Origin: Polaromonas sp. A23
Lineage (GTDB): Bacteria; Pseudomonadota; Gammaproteobacteria; Burkholderiales; Burkholderiaceae_C
Assembly: GCF_002001015.1 (NCBI RefSeq)
Contig: NZ_MUNO01000027.1
Coordinates: forward strand, 1 to 53,393
DNA: 53,393 nt
Direction: 5' to 3'
Part shown: one piece after another, positions 41,822 to 49,191 of the stretch
Numbering within the stretch: the stretch's first letter is position 1
How the letters are laid out: each line of letters starts with the position of its first letter
Position numbers and translations under genes: made by a program
Notes under the pieces: model-generated
What the model was told of the DNA's origin: nothing
The model's input: the letters and a program-made list of their open reading frames with translations, nothing else
Database searches by the model: none

Positions 41822-42008
41822 GCCCGCCCTCTTCGTGTTATTCGCCAGGATGTCATCGCTGGCCATAACCATACCCAAGGTCGCGCGGATTTACAACGCC
41901 GCCACGGCGTAAAAGATACGGTTTATGGTCCTGGCCCCGCGGGCTCCCCGACGGAGCGCCGCGAAGAGCCCGGTACAAACCGTCTTGCAGGGTGCTTTAA
42001 CAGTGGAG

Positions 42009-42383
42009 CTATGAAACGAGTCCCACCAGGTGGTAGATCTTCGCTACAACCATCCACCTTGGCCCCACCTTCACCAGGTTGAGATTGTCAGCAAACAGCT
42101 TGTCGTGGATCTGCACGCGGACCTGCGCCAGCACCATTTCATCGGAAAGAAAGTCGATCTTGATGATTCGCTCCTTGTCCCGGGACTGAGCGCGGGATTT
42201 CGGAGGAGTCCTCGTGCTCATCTCGCGCCGGTACTGCTCAAAGGGTTTGACTACCAGTTCCGCACCGCCGGCAGTGAATAGCGAGCACGAGGGGTGGAAG
42301 ACCTGGTCAAACTTCTCCATGTCGCATTCGTACATGACGTCGAAATAGGTTTGCAAAGTCGATTGGATTTCGGTGATGTTCAT
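42009..42383 (-). CDS. NTF2-like / SnoaL-fold protein
   Basis: A 124-aa single-domain protein. The pattern TEIQSTLQTYFDVMYECDMEKFDQVFHPSCSLF and the closing NLVKVGPRWMVVAKIYHLV match the nuclear transport factor 2-like superfamily (lumazine-binding type). It might be a small-molecule-binding protein or an isomerase; specific chemistry cannot be read off. GGAG precedes the ATG. It is divergent from the ArsR regulator and could be its target. Confidence 0.75.
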   Translation of the reverse strand: MNITEIQSTLQTYFDVMYECDMEKFDQVFHPSCSLFTAGGAELVVKPFEQYRREMSTRTPPKSRAQSRDKERIIKIDFLSDEMVLAQVRVQIHDKLFADNLNLVKVGPRWMVVAKIYHLVGLVS

Positions 42384-42457
42384 AAGATCTCCTGGAGTGA
42401 ATGAAGACCTCAGTGTCCGTTCGCACATGGCGCTCTCGCTTCACAAACGTGTTAAGC

Positions 42458-42559
42458 ATGAAAGAATTACCTGCCATCGCCGCCGCAGCCTCGTTGTTGT
42501 CCGGTCCAGCGCGGCATACCTGGCTTGAATATCAAATTATTCGATGCCCGGTTCGGTAA
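42458..42559 (+). pseudogene. Truncated duplicate of the ArsR-type gene start (33 codons)
   Basis: This short frame (MKELPAIAAAASLLSGPAR... then unrelated residues and TAA) matches the start of the regulator 168 nt downstream (MEALPNIAAVASLLSSPVR). The DNA match covers about 65 nt and includes the GTTAAGC before both ATGs. After GPAR the similarity ends. It is most easily explained as a partial tandem duplication, or the stump of a second ArsR gene. It could also act as an expressed leader. Confidence 0.65.
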
Positions 42560-42625
42560 ATTTTGCGCTTTGAGCTTGTGCGATTGGCAGCCAATACTCC
42601 ATGACGACTCATTAACTTGTTAAGC

Positions 42626-43327
42626 ATGGAAGCATTACCCAACATCGCCGCCGTAGCCTCCTTGTTGTCCAGTCCGGTGCGCGCCAGCATGGTCTGGGCA
42701 CTGATCGACGGCTCAAAACGCCCTGCGGGCGAGTTGGCGACCCGCGCTGACGTATCAGCCCAGGCCGCGAGTCGACATTTGGCCCTCATGCTCGAAGGCG
42801 GACTGCTCGAAGTGCAAACCAACGGGCGTGCGCGCGAGTACCGCATCGCCAATTCGGAAGTGGCGTGCATGATCGAGAGCATGGCAGCGCTGGCCTCAGA
42901 GGTTGCCGCAGACCGGTCTCTGCTTTCGCGCCTTCCCAGGAACAATCCAGCGCAGTTCCAGCAGGCACGTACCTGTTACGACCACTTCGCAGGAAAGTTT
43001 GCTGTGGACCTTCTCAAGGGGATGTTGTCTTCAGGATGGCTTGAGCGCAAGGAGTCCGAGTTTCAACTGACTGCTGCCGGGGTAGCAGGGTTTACCGAAT
43101 TTGGAGTTGATCTCGGCCAAGCGCGAATGCAGTGTCGCGTCTTCGCGCGCCCCTGCTCGGACATCACCGAAGGCACGCCCCATCTTGGGGGTGCCCTGGC
43201 CGCTTCATTCCTTGACATCTGCGTCAACCGCGAACTCGTCTTGCGCTCCAGGCATTCCCGGACCGTGAGCATTACACCTGCGGGTTGGGACGCGTTCAGA
43301 CGCGCGGGGCTGTTCCCGAGTTTGTGA
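42626..43327 (+). CDS. ArsR-family winged-helix transcriptional regulator
   Basis: A 233-aa regulator. The N-terminal winged helix (about 5-75) reads IAAVASLLSSPVRASMVWALIDG, then the recognition region AGELATRADVSAQAASRHLALM and the wing GGLLEVQTNGRAREYRI. The C-terminal ~120 residues have a conserved cysteine-containing region (CYDHFAGKFAVDLL, CRVFARPCSDITEG), typical of longer ArsR-like proteins in proteobacteria. Classic metal-binding C-x-C in helix alpha3 is absent. The ATG of MEALPNI is chosen. It is divergent from the NTF2-like gene. Confidence 0.85.
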   Translation: MEALPNIAAVASLLSSPVRASMVWALIDGSKRPAGELATRADVSAQAASRHLALMLEGGLLEVQTNGRAREYRIANSEVACMIESMAALASEVAADRSLLSRLPRNNPAQFQQARTCYDHFAGKFAVDLLKGMLSSGWLERKESEFQLTAAGVAGFTEFGVDLGQARMQCRVFARPCSDITEGTPHLGGALAASFLDICVNRELVLRSRHSRTVSITPAGWDAFRRAGLFPSL

Positions 43328-43373
43328 GCTTTGCATTGTTGCCTGCCTCCCCGTAGCTCAGGCACTCGCCGCC

Positions 43374-43925
43374 CTAGATATGCCCGAGCGGCGCTGGTGT
43401 GTGCCGCAGATGCAGCGACAGGTCCAACGCCTCCATGTGGTTGCGATTGCGGCTCAGCACAGTCTGCGCCAGAGGCAGGAAATGCTCTTCCTCAAAGCGT
43501 GCATGCGCGGTGTACAGCCGTACCAACTTTTCCACGGCCCCCAGGTCAAGGTCTACCGTGCGGGACTTTGCCACAGCCTTCACGTCGGGCTCGATCTTTT
43601 TCCACAAGGCTTCAATAGTGCGGTGCTCTGCCGTCAGGCGCAGCACCATGGCCTGCGCAAAATCAGACTCCTCACCCCGCGTGGCACTGCGCAACACGGC
43701 CGGAAACAGCTCTCGCTCCTCGTCGGCATGGTGTTCCAGGACCGCATCCTGAAACAGCGCCAGCGTCTGGGTGGCAACGGTTCGGGCCTGGGCCGCTGCC
43801 GCCTGCAACGCCGGCAGTTCCCTCAAGGCTTCAAGCTTCGACAAAATGCCCATATGGCATTGCGAAAAGTCGGCCAGCGGTTCGCTGGAATGATGCAAAC
43901 CGGGCGTGACGGCAGGGGTAGTCAT
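43374..43925 (-). CDS. Hemerythrin (HHE cation-binding) domain protein
   Basis: A 183-aa protein with an HHE four-helix domain. Iron-ligand residues appear in FSQCHMGILSKL, LEHHADEERELFP, RLTAEHRTIEALW and TAHARFEEEHFLPLA, giving the H...HxxxE...H...HxxxxE pattern. It may bind oxygen, nitric oxide or iron in the cytoplasm. A single gene with its own promoter; it converges on the ArsR gene 46 nt away. Confidence 0.85.
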   Translation of the reverse strand: MTTPAVTPGLHHSSEPLADFSQCHMGILSKLEALRELPALQAAAAQARTVATQTLALFQDAVLEHHADEERELFPAVLRSATRGEESDFAQAMVLRLTAEHRTIEALWKKIEPDVKAVAKSRTVDLDLGAVEKLVRLYTAHARFEEEHFLPLAQTVLSRNRNHMEALDLSLHLRHTPAPLGHI

Positions 43926-44018
43926 GCCGCCAATGTAGTTTGCCGCCCGCGCGGGCCGCTTGATGCATATCAACAAACCCCGCGCCCAAGGGCCCGCCAG
44001 AGCCGGTGGAACAGCCCG

Positions 44019-44816
44019 TCAGGCGAAAGTTACTTTCGGGCCGGCAAGCGGCGCATCAAACGCCGCCACCCATTGCTCGCCGGGCGCCACCGGCCAGGCG
44101 TCCGTCCAGGTGCCCGTGGTTATCACGTCACCCGGCTGAAGGTCAACGGCGCCGGGGCAGGCGCGCAATTCCTGCAGAAAATAAAGCAGCGCCTGCAGCG
44201 GGTCGCCCAGCACGTTGGCGCCTGTGCCGCGGTCCATGGGTTTGCCATTGCATGACAAGGTGACACCCGCCCCGGCCAGCGCCAACCCAAAAGCCTGCGC
44301 ATCTTTCGCCAGCCCGGCTGCTGCCATACGCGGGCCCACCAGCAAGCGGGCATGCAGGCCACCATCGGCTACCGCGTCAGGCGCGGCAAATTTCCAGCCC
44401 GCCTGGTGCGACTGCACAATTTCAAAACCGGTAGCCACCCAGTCAACGCACGCGAATAAGTCATCGAGCGAAGCTTTTTGCGGTGGTGTGGCTCGCATGC
44501 AGAAAACGACCTCGGGCTCGATGCGCGGCTGGCAGGTATCTGCAAGCGCCACATCTCCTTCACCCTCGCAGAAACTCAACGAGGTGTTCCAGATCGTTCC
44601 CCAGATGGGCGCGAACACGTTGTAGCGTTGCCAGATGCCGCGGTTGGTAAAACCCACCTTGTAACCGCGCGGCTGCTCGCCGCGCGCCATACGCAATGCG
44701 CGCACGGCCAGCGCCCGCTGGTAAGCCGCAGGCACATCTTGCAGCCCGCTGTTGCCGGGCTCAACGGGCCATAAGCGCGCGCTGTCATGGTGTTCCAGCA
44801 GATCTTCAGGGCTCAT
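44019..44816 (-). CDS. 2-keto-4-pentenoate hydratase family protein
   Basis: A 265-aa member of the fumarylacetoacetase-like hydratase/decarboxylase family (MhpD/DmpH type). Visible segments: GYKVGFTNRGIWQRY, PRIEPEVVFCM (metal-binding E-x-E region), ATGFEIVQSHQAGWKF, GDPLQALLYFLQEL and the closing DVITTGTWTDAWPVAPG. Predicted to hydrate 2-oxopent-4-enoate or decarboxylate a related oxalocrotonate. No meta-cleavage genes are nearby, so the physiological substrate is open. It is followed upstream by a glutathione transferase on the same strand. Confidence 0.82.
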   Translation of the reverse strand: MSPEDLLEHHDSARLWPVEPGNSGLQDVPAAYQRALAVRALRMARGEQPRGYKVGFTNRGIWQRYNVFAPIWGTIWNTSLSFCEGEGDVALADTCQPRIEPEVVFCMRATPPQKASLDDLFACVDWVATGFEIVQSHQAGWKFAAPDAVADGGLHARLLVGPRMAAAGLAKDAQAFGLALAGAGVTLSCNGKPMDRGTGANVLGDPLQALLYFLQELRACPGAVDLQPGDVITTGTWTDAWPVAPGEQWVAAFDAPLAGPKVTFA

Positions 44817-44915
44817 GCATCGTCTCCAAAAAGCATGATCCTGTCACGGCACGGCCGGTTGCGGTTTGAACAATGCAATGCAGGCTGTGAAAAAAATTCA
44901 GGCGTGCATGCAGCC

Positions 44916-45560
44916 TCAAGTCTTGGTCTGCGCAGCCTTGCGGTCGGCCACCACCTTCTGTGCGGAAGGCCTCTCACCAATGAACTTGATGTAGCCCTTG
45001 TAGTCCACGCCACCGGCCAGCAGCAGGTCTTCACCAAACGTCGCCTTGGTGGCCATACCGACCAGTGGCAGGCTGGCAAATGCAGCGCAGTCCGCCTGGG
45101 TGAAGCTCTCGCCCGCCACATAAGGCGAAAATTTGGCGAGGCGCTTGAAGGCCGCAATATTGGTTTCCAGCTGCTTGCGGATGCGCGCCAGGTTGCCTTC
45201 ACTCAGCGGCTCGGCGCCGAAAAATGCCGAACCATACAGCTGCCGCGCGACGATCTCCAGGTGCCAGTCAATATAGGTGGTGAGCTCGCGCACCTTGGCC
45301 GCGGCAAAGGTGTCGGCCGGCATCAGCGGCGGCTGCGGATAGGCCGCCTCGATGTAGTCCAGGATGGCCTGGCTTTCGCACAACCCGCCCTGCTCCGTGC
45401 GGATAAAGGGAATCTTGCCGAGCGGCGAGGCACCCAGAATGGCCTCGTCCTTGCTGTGCGTGGCCGCGTACTCTTCGGTAAAAGGCACGCCTTTTTCAAG
45501 CAGCGCCAGCTTGACCTTGTTGTAGTAATTGGAAACGGGAAAGCCGCAAAGGGTAAGCAT
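44916..45560 (-). CDS. Glutathione S-transferase
   Basis: A 214-aa cytosolic GST. The thioredoxin-fold N-terminus (LTLCGFPVSNYYNKVKLALLEKG) holds the G-site Ser/Tyr region. GKIPFIRTEQGGLCESQAILDYI is the glutathione cis-Pro and ES motif. The C-terminal helical domain includes SPYVAGESFTQADCAAFASL (N-capping/hydrophobic staple D). Likely detoxification or ring-compound metabolism with the adjacent hydratase-type enzyme. The 99-nt gap to that gene leaves co-transcription uncertain. Confidence 0.9.
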   Translation of the reverse strand: MLTLCGFPVSNYYNKVKLALLEKGVPFTEEYAATHSKDEAILGASPLGKIPFIRTEQGGLCESQAILDYIEAAYPQPPLMPADTFAAAKVRELTTYIDWHLEIVARQLYGSAFFGAEPLSEGNLARIRKQLETNIAAFKRLAKFSPYVAGESFTQADCAAFASLPLVGMATKATFGEDLLLAGGVDYKGYIKFIGERPSAQKVVADRKAAQTKT

Positions 45561-45689
45561 GAAGAGTCTCCTGATTTGATGACTCCAAGTTTATGCCTAC
45601 CTGCCGGGCCGCCGTGCAACGGCGGTGACAGGCCGGGCCGCTTCCGGCGGGCTCAGCGCGGCGATTCCCCAGCTGCGCTGCCTGTCAGC

Positions 45690-46001
45690 TTAATTCTTGA
45701 ACAGTGGCGTCAGCAGCCGCACGGCGACGTTAAAACCGTCGCCAACCGGTGTAACGCGCACCACCTCAGCCTCGCAGGTCAGTGGGTGGGGGGTCGTGCC
45801 ATCCGGAAACTCCAGCACCAGCTCCAGCGGGCTACCCACCTCGTAGCCGCGGTCAGAAGCAAAACTGAGACCGGTCGCACTCAGGTCATGCGTGGCGCCC
45901 TCGTTGCCCTCCACCGTCAGGCGCAGGGCAACGCCAAAACGCGGCGCTGCACGGTGGTCCACAAGCACGGCCTTCTTTTCAGTGATGCTGTCAGTTTCCA
46001 T
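45690..46001 (-). CDS. PilZ-domain c-di-GMP-binding protein
   Basis: A 103-aa single-domain PilZ protein. The c-di-GMP signature is complete: R-x-x-x-R in DHRAAPRFGVAL (about residues 17-21) and D-x-S-x-x-G in HDLSATGLSFASD (about residues 38-43). A typical adaptor linking the second messenger to motility or surface behaviour. Single gene; partner unknown. Confidence 0.88.
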   Translation of the reverse strand: METDSITEKKAVLVDHRAAPRFGVALRLTVEGNEGATHDLSATGLSFASDRGYEVGSPLELVLEFPDGTTPHPLTCEAEVVRVTPVGDGFNVAVRLLTPLFKN

Positions 46002-46036
46002 GTGTTATCTCCTTCTCTTGCCAGTTCGGGGATCCA

Positions 46037-46069
46037 TCAGCCAACGGTCAGCCAACGGTCAGCCAACGC
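46037..46069. repeat. Three tandem copies of an 11-bp unit (TCAGCCAACGG)
   Basis: TCAGCCAACGG, TCAGCCAACGG and TCAGCCAACGC follow each other without spacing, 35 nt upstream of the PilZ gene start on its strand. Confidence 0.8.
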
Positions 46070-46263
46070 AAAAAGTACCTCCAACATAACTGCTTCGCGC
46101 AAATGCAGGTGTAAGCGTTAGAACAGGATTTTTGTGGGACAGCAGGCAAGCGACTGGTCTGACGAACTCAAGTGAGGCACTCCTGCTGCACCTGCTGCAC
46201 GCAGCATTCGGCAGAATTTCAGAGAAAATCGGTCGATACTCCAATAATGACGGGCGCTACCAG
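46070..46263. other. Intergenic stretch, nothing certain
   Basis: I see no gene here. At its right end a copy of the interspersed repeat begins (GGGCGCTACCAGCTAT, with ATAGC at 46275-46279). Confidence 0.4.
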
Positions 46264-46338
46264 CTATAGAGTTGATAGCAAGCAGAATTCGATCGAACCG
46301 CACCTATTTGCAAAGCGGGGCTTCGCAGGGCACGTCAT

Positions 46339-46449
46339 CGTTGTCACAAGATAGTCCAGTGCGTATTCGAAGCTGCCGGGCTGGGTCTGGGCATCGAGCA
46401 CGATGGGGATGAACTTGGGCGATCGGTCAACCAGTCGATAGCGGGCCAT
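46339..46449 (-). pseudogene. N-terminal fragment of an IS1182-type transposase
   Basis: The first ~37 codons of a minus-strand frame (MARYRLVDRSPKFIPIVLDA, then PGSFEYALDYLV) match the start of IS1182/ISH6-like transposases (MARY...F-x-PV-x-LE-x-Q-x-x-PG-T-FE-x-x-L-x-x-L). The similarity then stops and no DDE domain follows. It marks an old insertion at the edge of the cassette region. The frame continues meaninglessly to 46264. Confidence 0.6.
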
Positions 46450-46669
46450 GGCAATGTCCTGATGCTGAGTTCAGCAACACATGAAAGTCGCGCGCCAGAT
46501 TAACGACTTGGTGGGACTAAAAATACAGCTTCAACGGTTGAGCTGAGCGCCGCATGCCCGGCTATTTGAACTTGGCACTCTATCTTTCACGTGTGCGCGC
46601 CAGCGAGATGACGGCAATGGGAGGACATGGTCAAGACGCAACGTTGACCTTCCTGCGCCACTGGGGTGC

Positions 46670-47068
46670 CTACAAAGCTGGTTTGAGATCCAGAACCGGG
46701 GTTCCATCGATGGCCTCCAGTGGACCCACATTGAGGCGGAGGCCCTCGACCGCGAGGAGAATCACAGGATGCAGGCCAATTGGATTGGGCCGATCAGCCG
46801 AGCGGGTTGCGAACACGCCCTTGAGAGGAGCGCTCAAGTCATCCCGCGGGTGCACCAGTTGGAGATCGCGCCGTGCTTCGTGCAACCACGTCAGCAAGAT
46901 CAGTTGATCTCCGATGGTAAGCCCCAGGACCGCCTCCGCAAAGCGCGAATCAAGCTCGATCCAGGCTGTAGGCGCGCCCTCCGAGCCCTGCTTGGGAGCG
47001 GCCTTGGCGCTTCGCAGCGAAGAGCGAACGACACCGATGGGTGCGAAGAAGTAGGTAGGGTCGCTCAC
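46670..47068 (-). CDS. TrmO-like (TsaA/YaeB family) tRNA methyltransferase, cassette-borne
   Basis: A 132-aa protein of the TrmO/VirR family, which N6-methylates threonylcarbamoyladenosine 37 in tRNA using SAM. The start FFAPIGVVRSSL, the region LILLTWLHEA and the hallmark GVFATRSADRPNPIGLHPV are clear. The tail DGTPVLDLKPAL also matches. The YaeB-type C-terminal domain is absent, as in short family members. A GTG start lies 22 nt after an attC R' core (47090-47096), so this is the gene of a cassette. No clear attC follows the stop, which suggests that the array is broken there. Confidence 0.85.
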   Translation of the reverse strand: MSDPTYFFAPIGVVRSSLRSAKAAPKQGSEGAPTAWIELDSRFAEAVLGLTIGDQLILLTWLHEARRDLQLVHPRDDLSAPLKGVFATRSADRPNPIGLHPVILLAVEGLRLNVGPLEAIDGTPVLDLKPAL

Positions 47069-47089
47069 AGGTCTAGTCGGTGCATTGCC

Positions 47090-47171
47090 GTCTAACGTAA
47101 AAGGACCGACCCACCAACACTTGCGGCGAAGCCGCCTTCTGCTGTTGTGGGGGAACTTGATTCGGTTTAGT
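47090..47171 (-). other. attC-like site F (82 bp)
   Basis: Minus-strand R' is GTTAGAC (47096-47090) and the R''-like end is ACTAAAC. The interior folds as CCCACAAC ... GGCGGC-TTC-GCCGC ... GTTGGTGGG. It resembles site A in stem sequence. Confidence 0.7.
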
Positions 47172-47219
47172 TGACACTGGTTTCTCCCTACATGCGACGT
47201 TCGCCTCCGACCGGCGGCA

Positions 47220-47300
47220 AATATTGCAGCGACGAATGTAGCTGTTTAGCGTACCGCGCAACTGCTGCTCGGTGTCGAACTTCTTCCCGTACAGTTCCTC
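47220..47300 (-). pseudogene. Possible transposase/integrase-core fragment (IS481-like)
   Basis: A short minus-strand stretch encodes KKFDTEQQLRGTLNSYIRRCN, reminiscent of the C-terminal region of IS481-type transposases (E-D-L-x-x-T-L-x-x-Y-x-x-x-YN). Flanking sequence is not in frame with more homology. Weak evidence. Confidence 0.25.
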
Positions 47301-47341
47301 GCACTGCTGGACCTTTCACCTTTTCTTTTTTCCGGCATGTG

Positions 47342-47728
47342 TCACTCCATTTTGGCGCTATTCATGAGCGGCAGTAATTTTCTAATAGCGGCATCTCTGA
47401 ACCACAATGAGCACCACATAAATGCGCCCAAATAAATACTAAAGAGCGTGTGGCTAAACAGCGGGCTGCCAACCCGCCAGTGGCTTGCGAGCGCTCCCCC
47501 CAACAGCCCTGTCAGCAGCACTGTTCCAAGTAATGCGGTTCTGGGAATCACAAATAATACAGTGCAGGTGAGTTCAATAATTCCGATGAGCAGTAAGTGC
47601 TGAGACGGCCACCCTATACTTTCCATCGACTCCACAGCTACCTGTGCTCCGAGCAATTTAGGTGCAGCCGAAACCACTATCATAAAAAGCGCAAAAAGTG
47701 CGCTCATCGACCATCCGGCTTTCTTCAT
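47342..47728 (-). CDS. DoxX-like membrane protein, cassette-borne
   Basis: A 128-aa protein with four membrane helices (SMSALFALFMIVVSAAPKLLG; LLLIGIIELTCTVLFVIP; ALLGTVLLTGLLGGALASHW; LFSIYLGAFMWCSLWF). The pattern, with APKLLG after helix 1 and GIIELTCTVLFVIPRTA, fits the DoxX-like superfamily, often found near redox or stress genes. The start is the ATG of MKKAGWSMSA, about 37 nt after the R' core of site E. It has lower G+C and more A/T-rich codons than chromosomal neighbours. Confidence 0.75.
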   Translation of the reverse strand: MKKAGWSMSALFALFMIVVSAAPKLLGAQVAVESMESIGWPSQHLLLIGIIELTCTVLFVIPRTALLGTVLLTGLLGGALASHWRVGSPLFSHTLFSIYLGAFMWCSLWFRDAAIRKLLPLMNSAKME

Positions 47729-47764
47729 GTGATCCCCCAAGGGTGTTAACAGTACGTCGATACC

Positions 47765-47839
47765 ATCTAGCGTCGCGCACAAAGACGCGAGCGCAGCGAG
47801 TGTCCGGCCGCCGCAGGCGATTGGTGCGCCTTGTTAGAC
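47765..47839 (-). other. attC-like site E (75 bp)
   Basis: R'' GTCTAAC overlaps the stop codon of the upstream membrane-protein gene. The other end is GCTAGAT, a one-base variant of GTTRRRY. Outer arms TCTAACAAGGCGCACCAA and TTTGTGCGCGACGCTAGA pair imperfectly, and CGGCGGCCG lies within. Confidence 0.7.
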
Positions 47840-48055
47840 ACTGGATCTACCTTCCCACTTGGCTATATGTGGTAACGCGAACAGGTATAGACCAGTAACC
47901 AGCATTAGAAAGAGCGGAAGTAATGGCGAGTATGTTATCCACGACGACGGCTCTGTCGAATCTACGACTCTGACAACGAAGTTGGCAACCACAGTCGCCG
48001 TAAAAACCATAGACAACCAACGGTGGCTTTGTCGAATCCAGAGGTTCCAGTTCAT
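47834..48055 (-). CDS. Small two-helix membrane protein, cassette-borne
   Basis: A 73-aa protein. An aromatic N-terminus (MNWNLWIRQSHRWLSM) leads into helix 1 (VFTATVVANFVVRVV) and, after a short loop, helix 2 (LLPLFLMLVTGLYLFAL). It starts by ATGA overlap with the VOC gene, so the AraC-VOC-membrane-protein trio forms one cassette-borne operon. No family assigned. Confidence 0.65.
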   Translation of the reverse strand: MNWNLWIRQSHRWLSMVFTATVVANFVVRVVDSTEPSSWITYSPLLPLFLMLVTGLYLFALPHIAKWEGRSSV

Positions 48056-48483
48056 TTCGAACTCCTTGACTGTGGATTGGACACTGCCTCGATCATCTTC
48101 CATCCGTTGCCAGACGGATCCCGAAAGCCGGCATCCACCGTGCCGTAGCGTTCCACAGGTTCCTGCGTAAACTCCACGCCGCACTCTCTCATACGTTCGT
48201 AAGCAGCACGACAGTTATCCACCAAGAATACCAGCGGCGGCATGGCACCCTTTGCTACCATCTCATGCAAAGTCAGTGCTGTTGCTGCGTCATGCACTGG
48301 CGGACCAGGTTTGAACAAGCCGAGTTGGAAAGAGGGCTGCTCCGGATGTTGGACCGTCAGCCAGCGATAGTCGCCATTGCGAACATCGGTATGGACGATA
48401 AATCCCACTTTCTCGACGTAGAACGTGAGTGCTTCATCTTGATCTCGCACGTACAGACCTGCCGCGTTTACACCTGTAGTCAT
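48052..48483 (-). CDS. VOC/glyoxalase-fold protein, cassette-borne
   Basis: A 143-aa vicinal-oxygen-chelate protein. Duplicated beta-alpha-beta modules are visible: GLYVRDQDEALTFYVEKVGF at the start and ERYGTVDAGFRDPSGNGWKMIE at the end (E-x(n)-D-PSGN type). May be a metal-dependent dioxygenase, glyoxalase or drug-binding protein. GAGGAGG precedes its ATG only 9 nt after the AraC gene stop, giving coupled expression. AraC-VOC pairs commonly regulate their own small-molecule response. Confidence 0.85.
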   Translation of the reverse strand: MTTGVNAAGLYVRDQDEALTFYVEKVGFIVHTDVRNGDYRWLTVQHPEQPSFQLGLFKPGPPVHDAATALTLHEMVAKGAMPPLVFLVDNCRAAYERMRECGVEFTQEPVERYGTVDAGFRDPSGNGWKMIEAVSNPQSRSSK

Positions 48484-48492
48484 AGAACCTCC

Positions 48493-48960
48493 TCAATCAG
48501 ATTGGAGCCCTAGCTTACTAGTCGCCGTCAGTCGGCGCTTCTCCGAAACTGCTGTATTGAGATCTGGCCGATCGACAGCGCGCATGACGCATTCGGGTAT
48601 TTCCTTACGATCATGCAAAGCCGAGCATTCACGGGCTCGAAGCTCTCCAGGGCTCTCACCGGTAATATCACGAAAAATGCGCCCAAAGGTACCAACACTG
48701 TTCCAGCCAGTTTGGAGTGCAATTTCTGTAATGGGTTGGCCGGTGTCGCGGAGTAGCGCTATGGCTCGTTCTATACGTCGGGTGAGCAAGTACCGATGCG
48801 GAGGTACACCGAAGGCTCTTTTGAATTCGCGCGCAAAGTGCGCCACCGAAACAGCACTAACCTGGGCCAACCGATTGACAGGCCACTCCTCGTGAGGTGC
48901 GCCATCCATCCGATCTTTCGATCGCAACAATCTCCGCAATAGTTCGGGACTCTGACTCAT
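48493..48960 (-). CDS. AraC-family regulator (DNA-binding domain only), cassette-borne
   Basis: A 155-aa protein comprising the two helix-turn-helix motifs: NRLAQVSAVSVAHFAREFKR (about 28-47) and ITEIALQTGWNSVGTFGRIFRD (about 77-98), plus PPHRYLLTRRIERAIALL between. No ligand domain is present. Its ATG lies 6 nt downstream of a GTTAGGC core (48972-48966), so it heads a cassette with VOC and membrane-protein genes. A regulator within a cassette is uncommon. Confidence 0.87.
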   Translation of the reverse strand: MSQSPELLRRLLRSKDRMDGAPHEEWPVNRLAQVSAVSVAHFAREFKRAFGVPPHRYLLTRRIERAIALLRDTGQPITEIALQTGWNSVGTFGRIFRDITGESPGELRARECSALHDRKEIPECVMRAVDRPDLNTAVSEKRRLTATSKLGLQSD

Positions 48961-48965
48961 TTCAT

Positions 48966-48972
48966 GCCTAAC
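48966..48972 (-). other. attC R' core before the AraC gene
   Basis: GTTAGGC on the minus strand, immediately before the AraC gene. No clean R'' partner is found upstream; a CTGGCGCC...GGCGCCAG hairpin (49004-49026) lies 32 nt away and may be part of a degenerated site. Confidence 0.5.
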
Positions 48973-49126
48973 GAGGCTGTATCAAAAGCTGTTTTCCGAC
49001 GGCCTGGCGCCCTGCGATGGCGCCAGTGTTGCAATGAGTTCTGGATTTGACACGCATGCACCCAGTTTGCCCGAGCCGGCGGCCTTCATGCAAGCCTGCC
49101 GGAGAGAACGGAACGATTTGAATCAT
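48968..49126 (-). CDS. Small cassette frame or remnant, 52 aa
   Basis: An ATG with AGGAG 5 nt upstream opens a 52-codon frame (MIQIVPFSPAGLHEGRRL...) that ends within the following attC core. The first residues resemble an acetyltransferase start, but nothing further does. It may be a decayed cassette gene. Coding status is doubtful. Confidence 0.3.
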   Translation of the reverse strand: MIQIVPFSPAGLHEGRRLGQTGCMRVKSRTHCNTGAIAGRQAVGKQLLIQPR

Positions 49127-49140
49127 GGATCTCCTCTCAC

Positions 49141-49191
49141 GTCTAATATGGGATCTGAACCGCTTGGCGGCGTGGCAATGAAACTTTAGAC
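49141..49191 (-). other. Degenerate attC-like site D (51 bp)
   Basis: Ends are GTCTAAA (overlapping the cupin stop) and ATTAGAC. The GTCTAA/TTAGAC symmetry is retained, but the AAC/GTT triplets needed for recombination are lost. Confidence 0.5.

Noticed and set aside
46037..46069. CRISPR-like array
   Set aside because: Three 11-bp units without spacers are a simple tandem repeat.
47073..47261. 62-codon minus-strand frame with Gln/Pro-rich end
   Set aside because: Half of it lies across attC-like site F, and the sequence follows the palindrome rather than a protein pattern.
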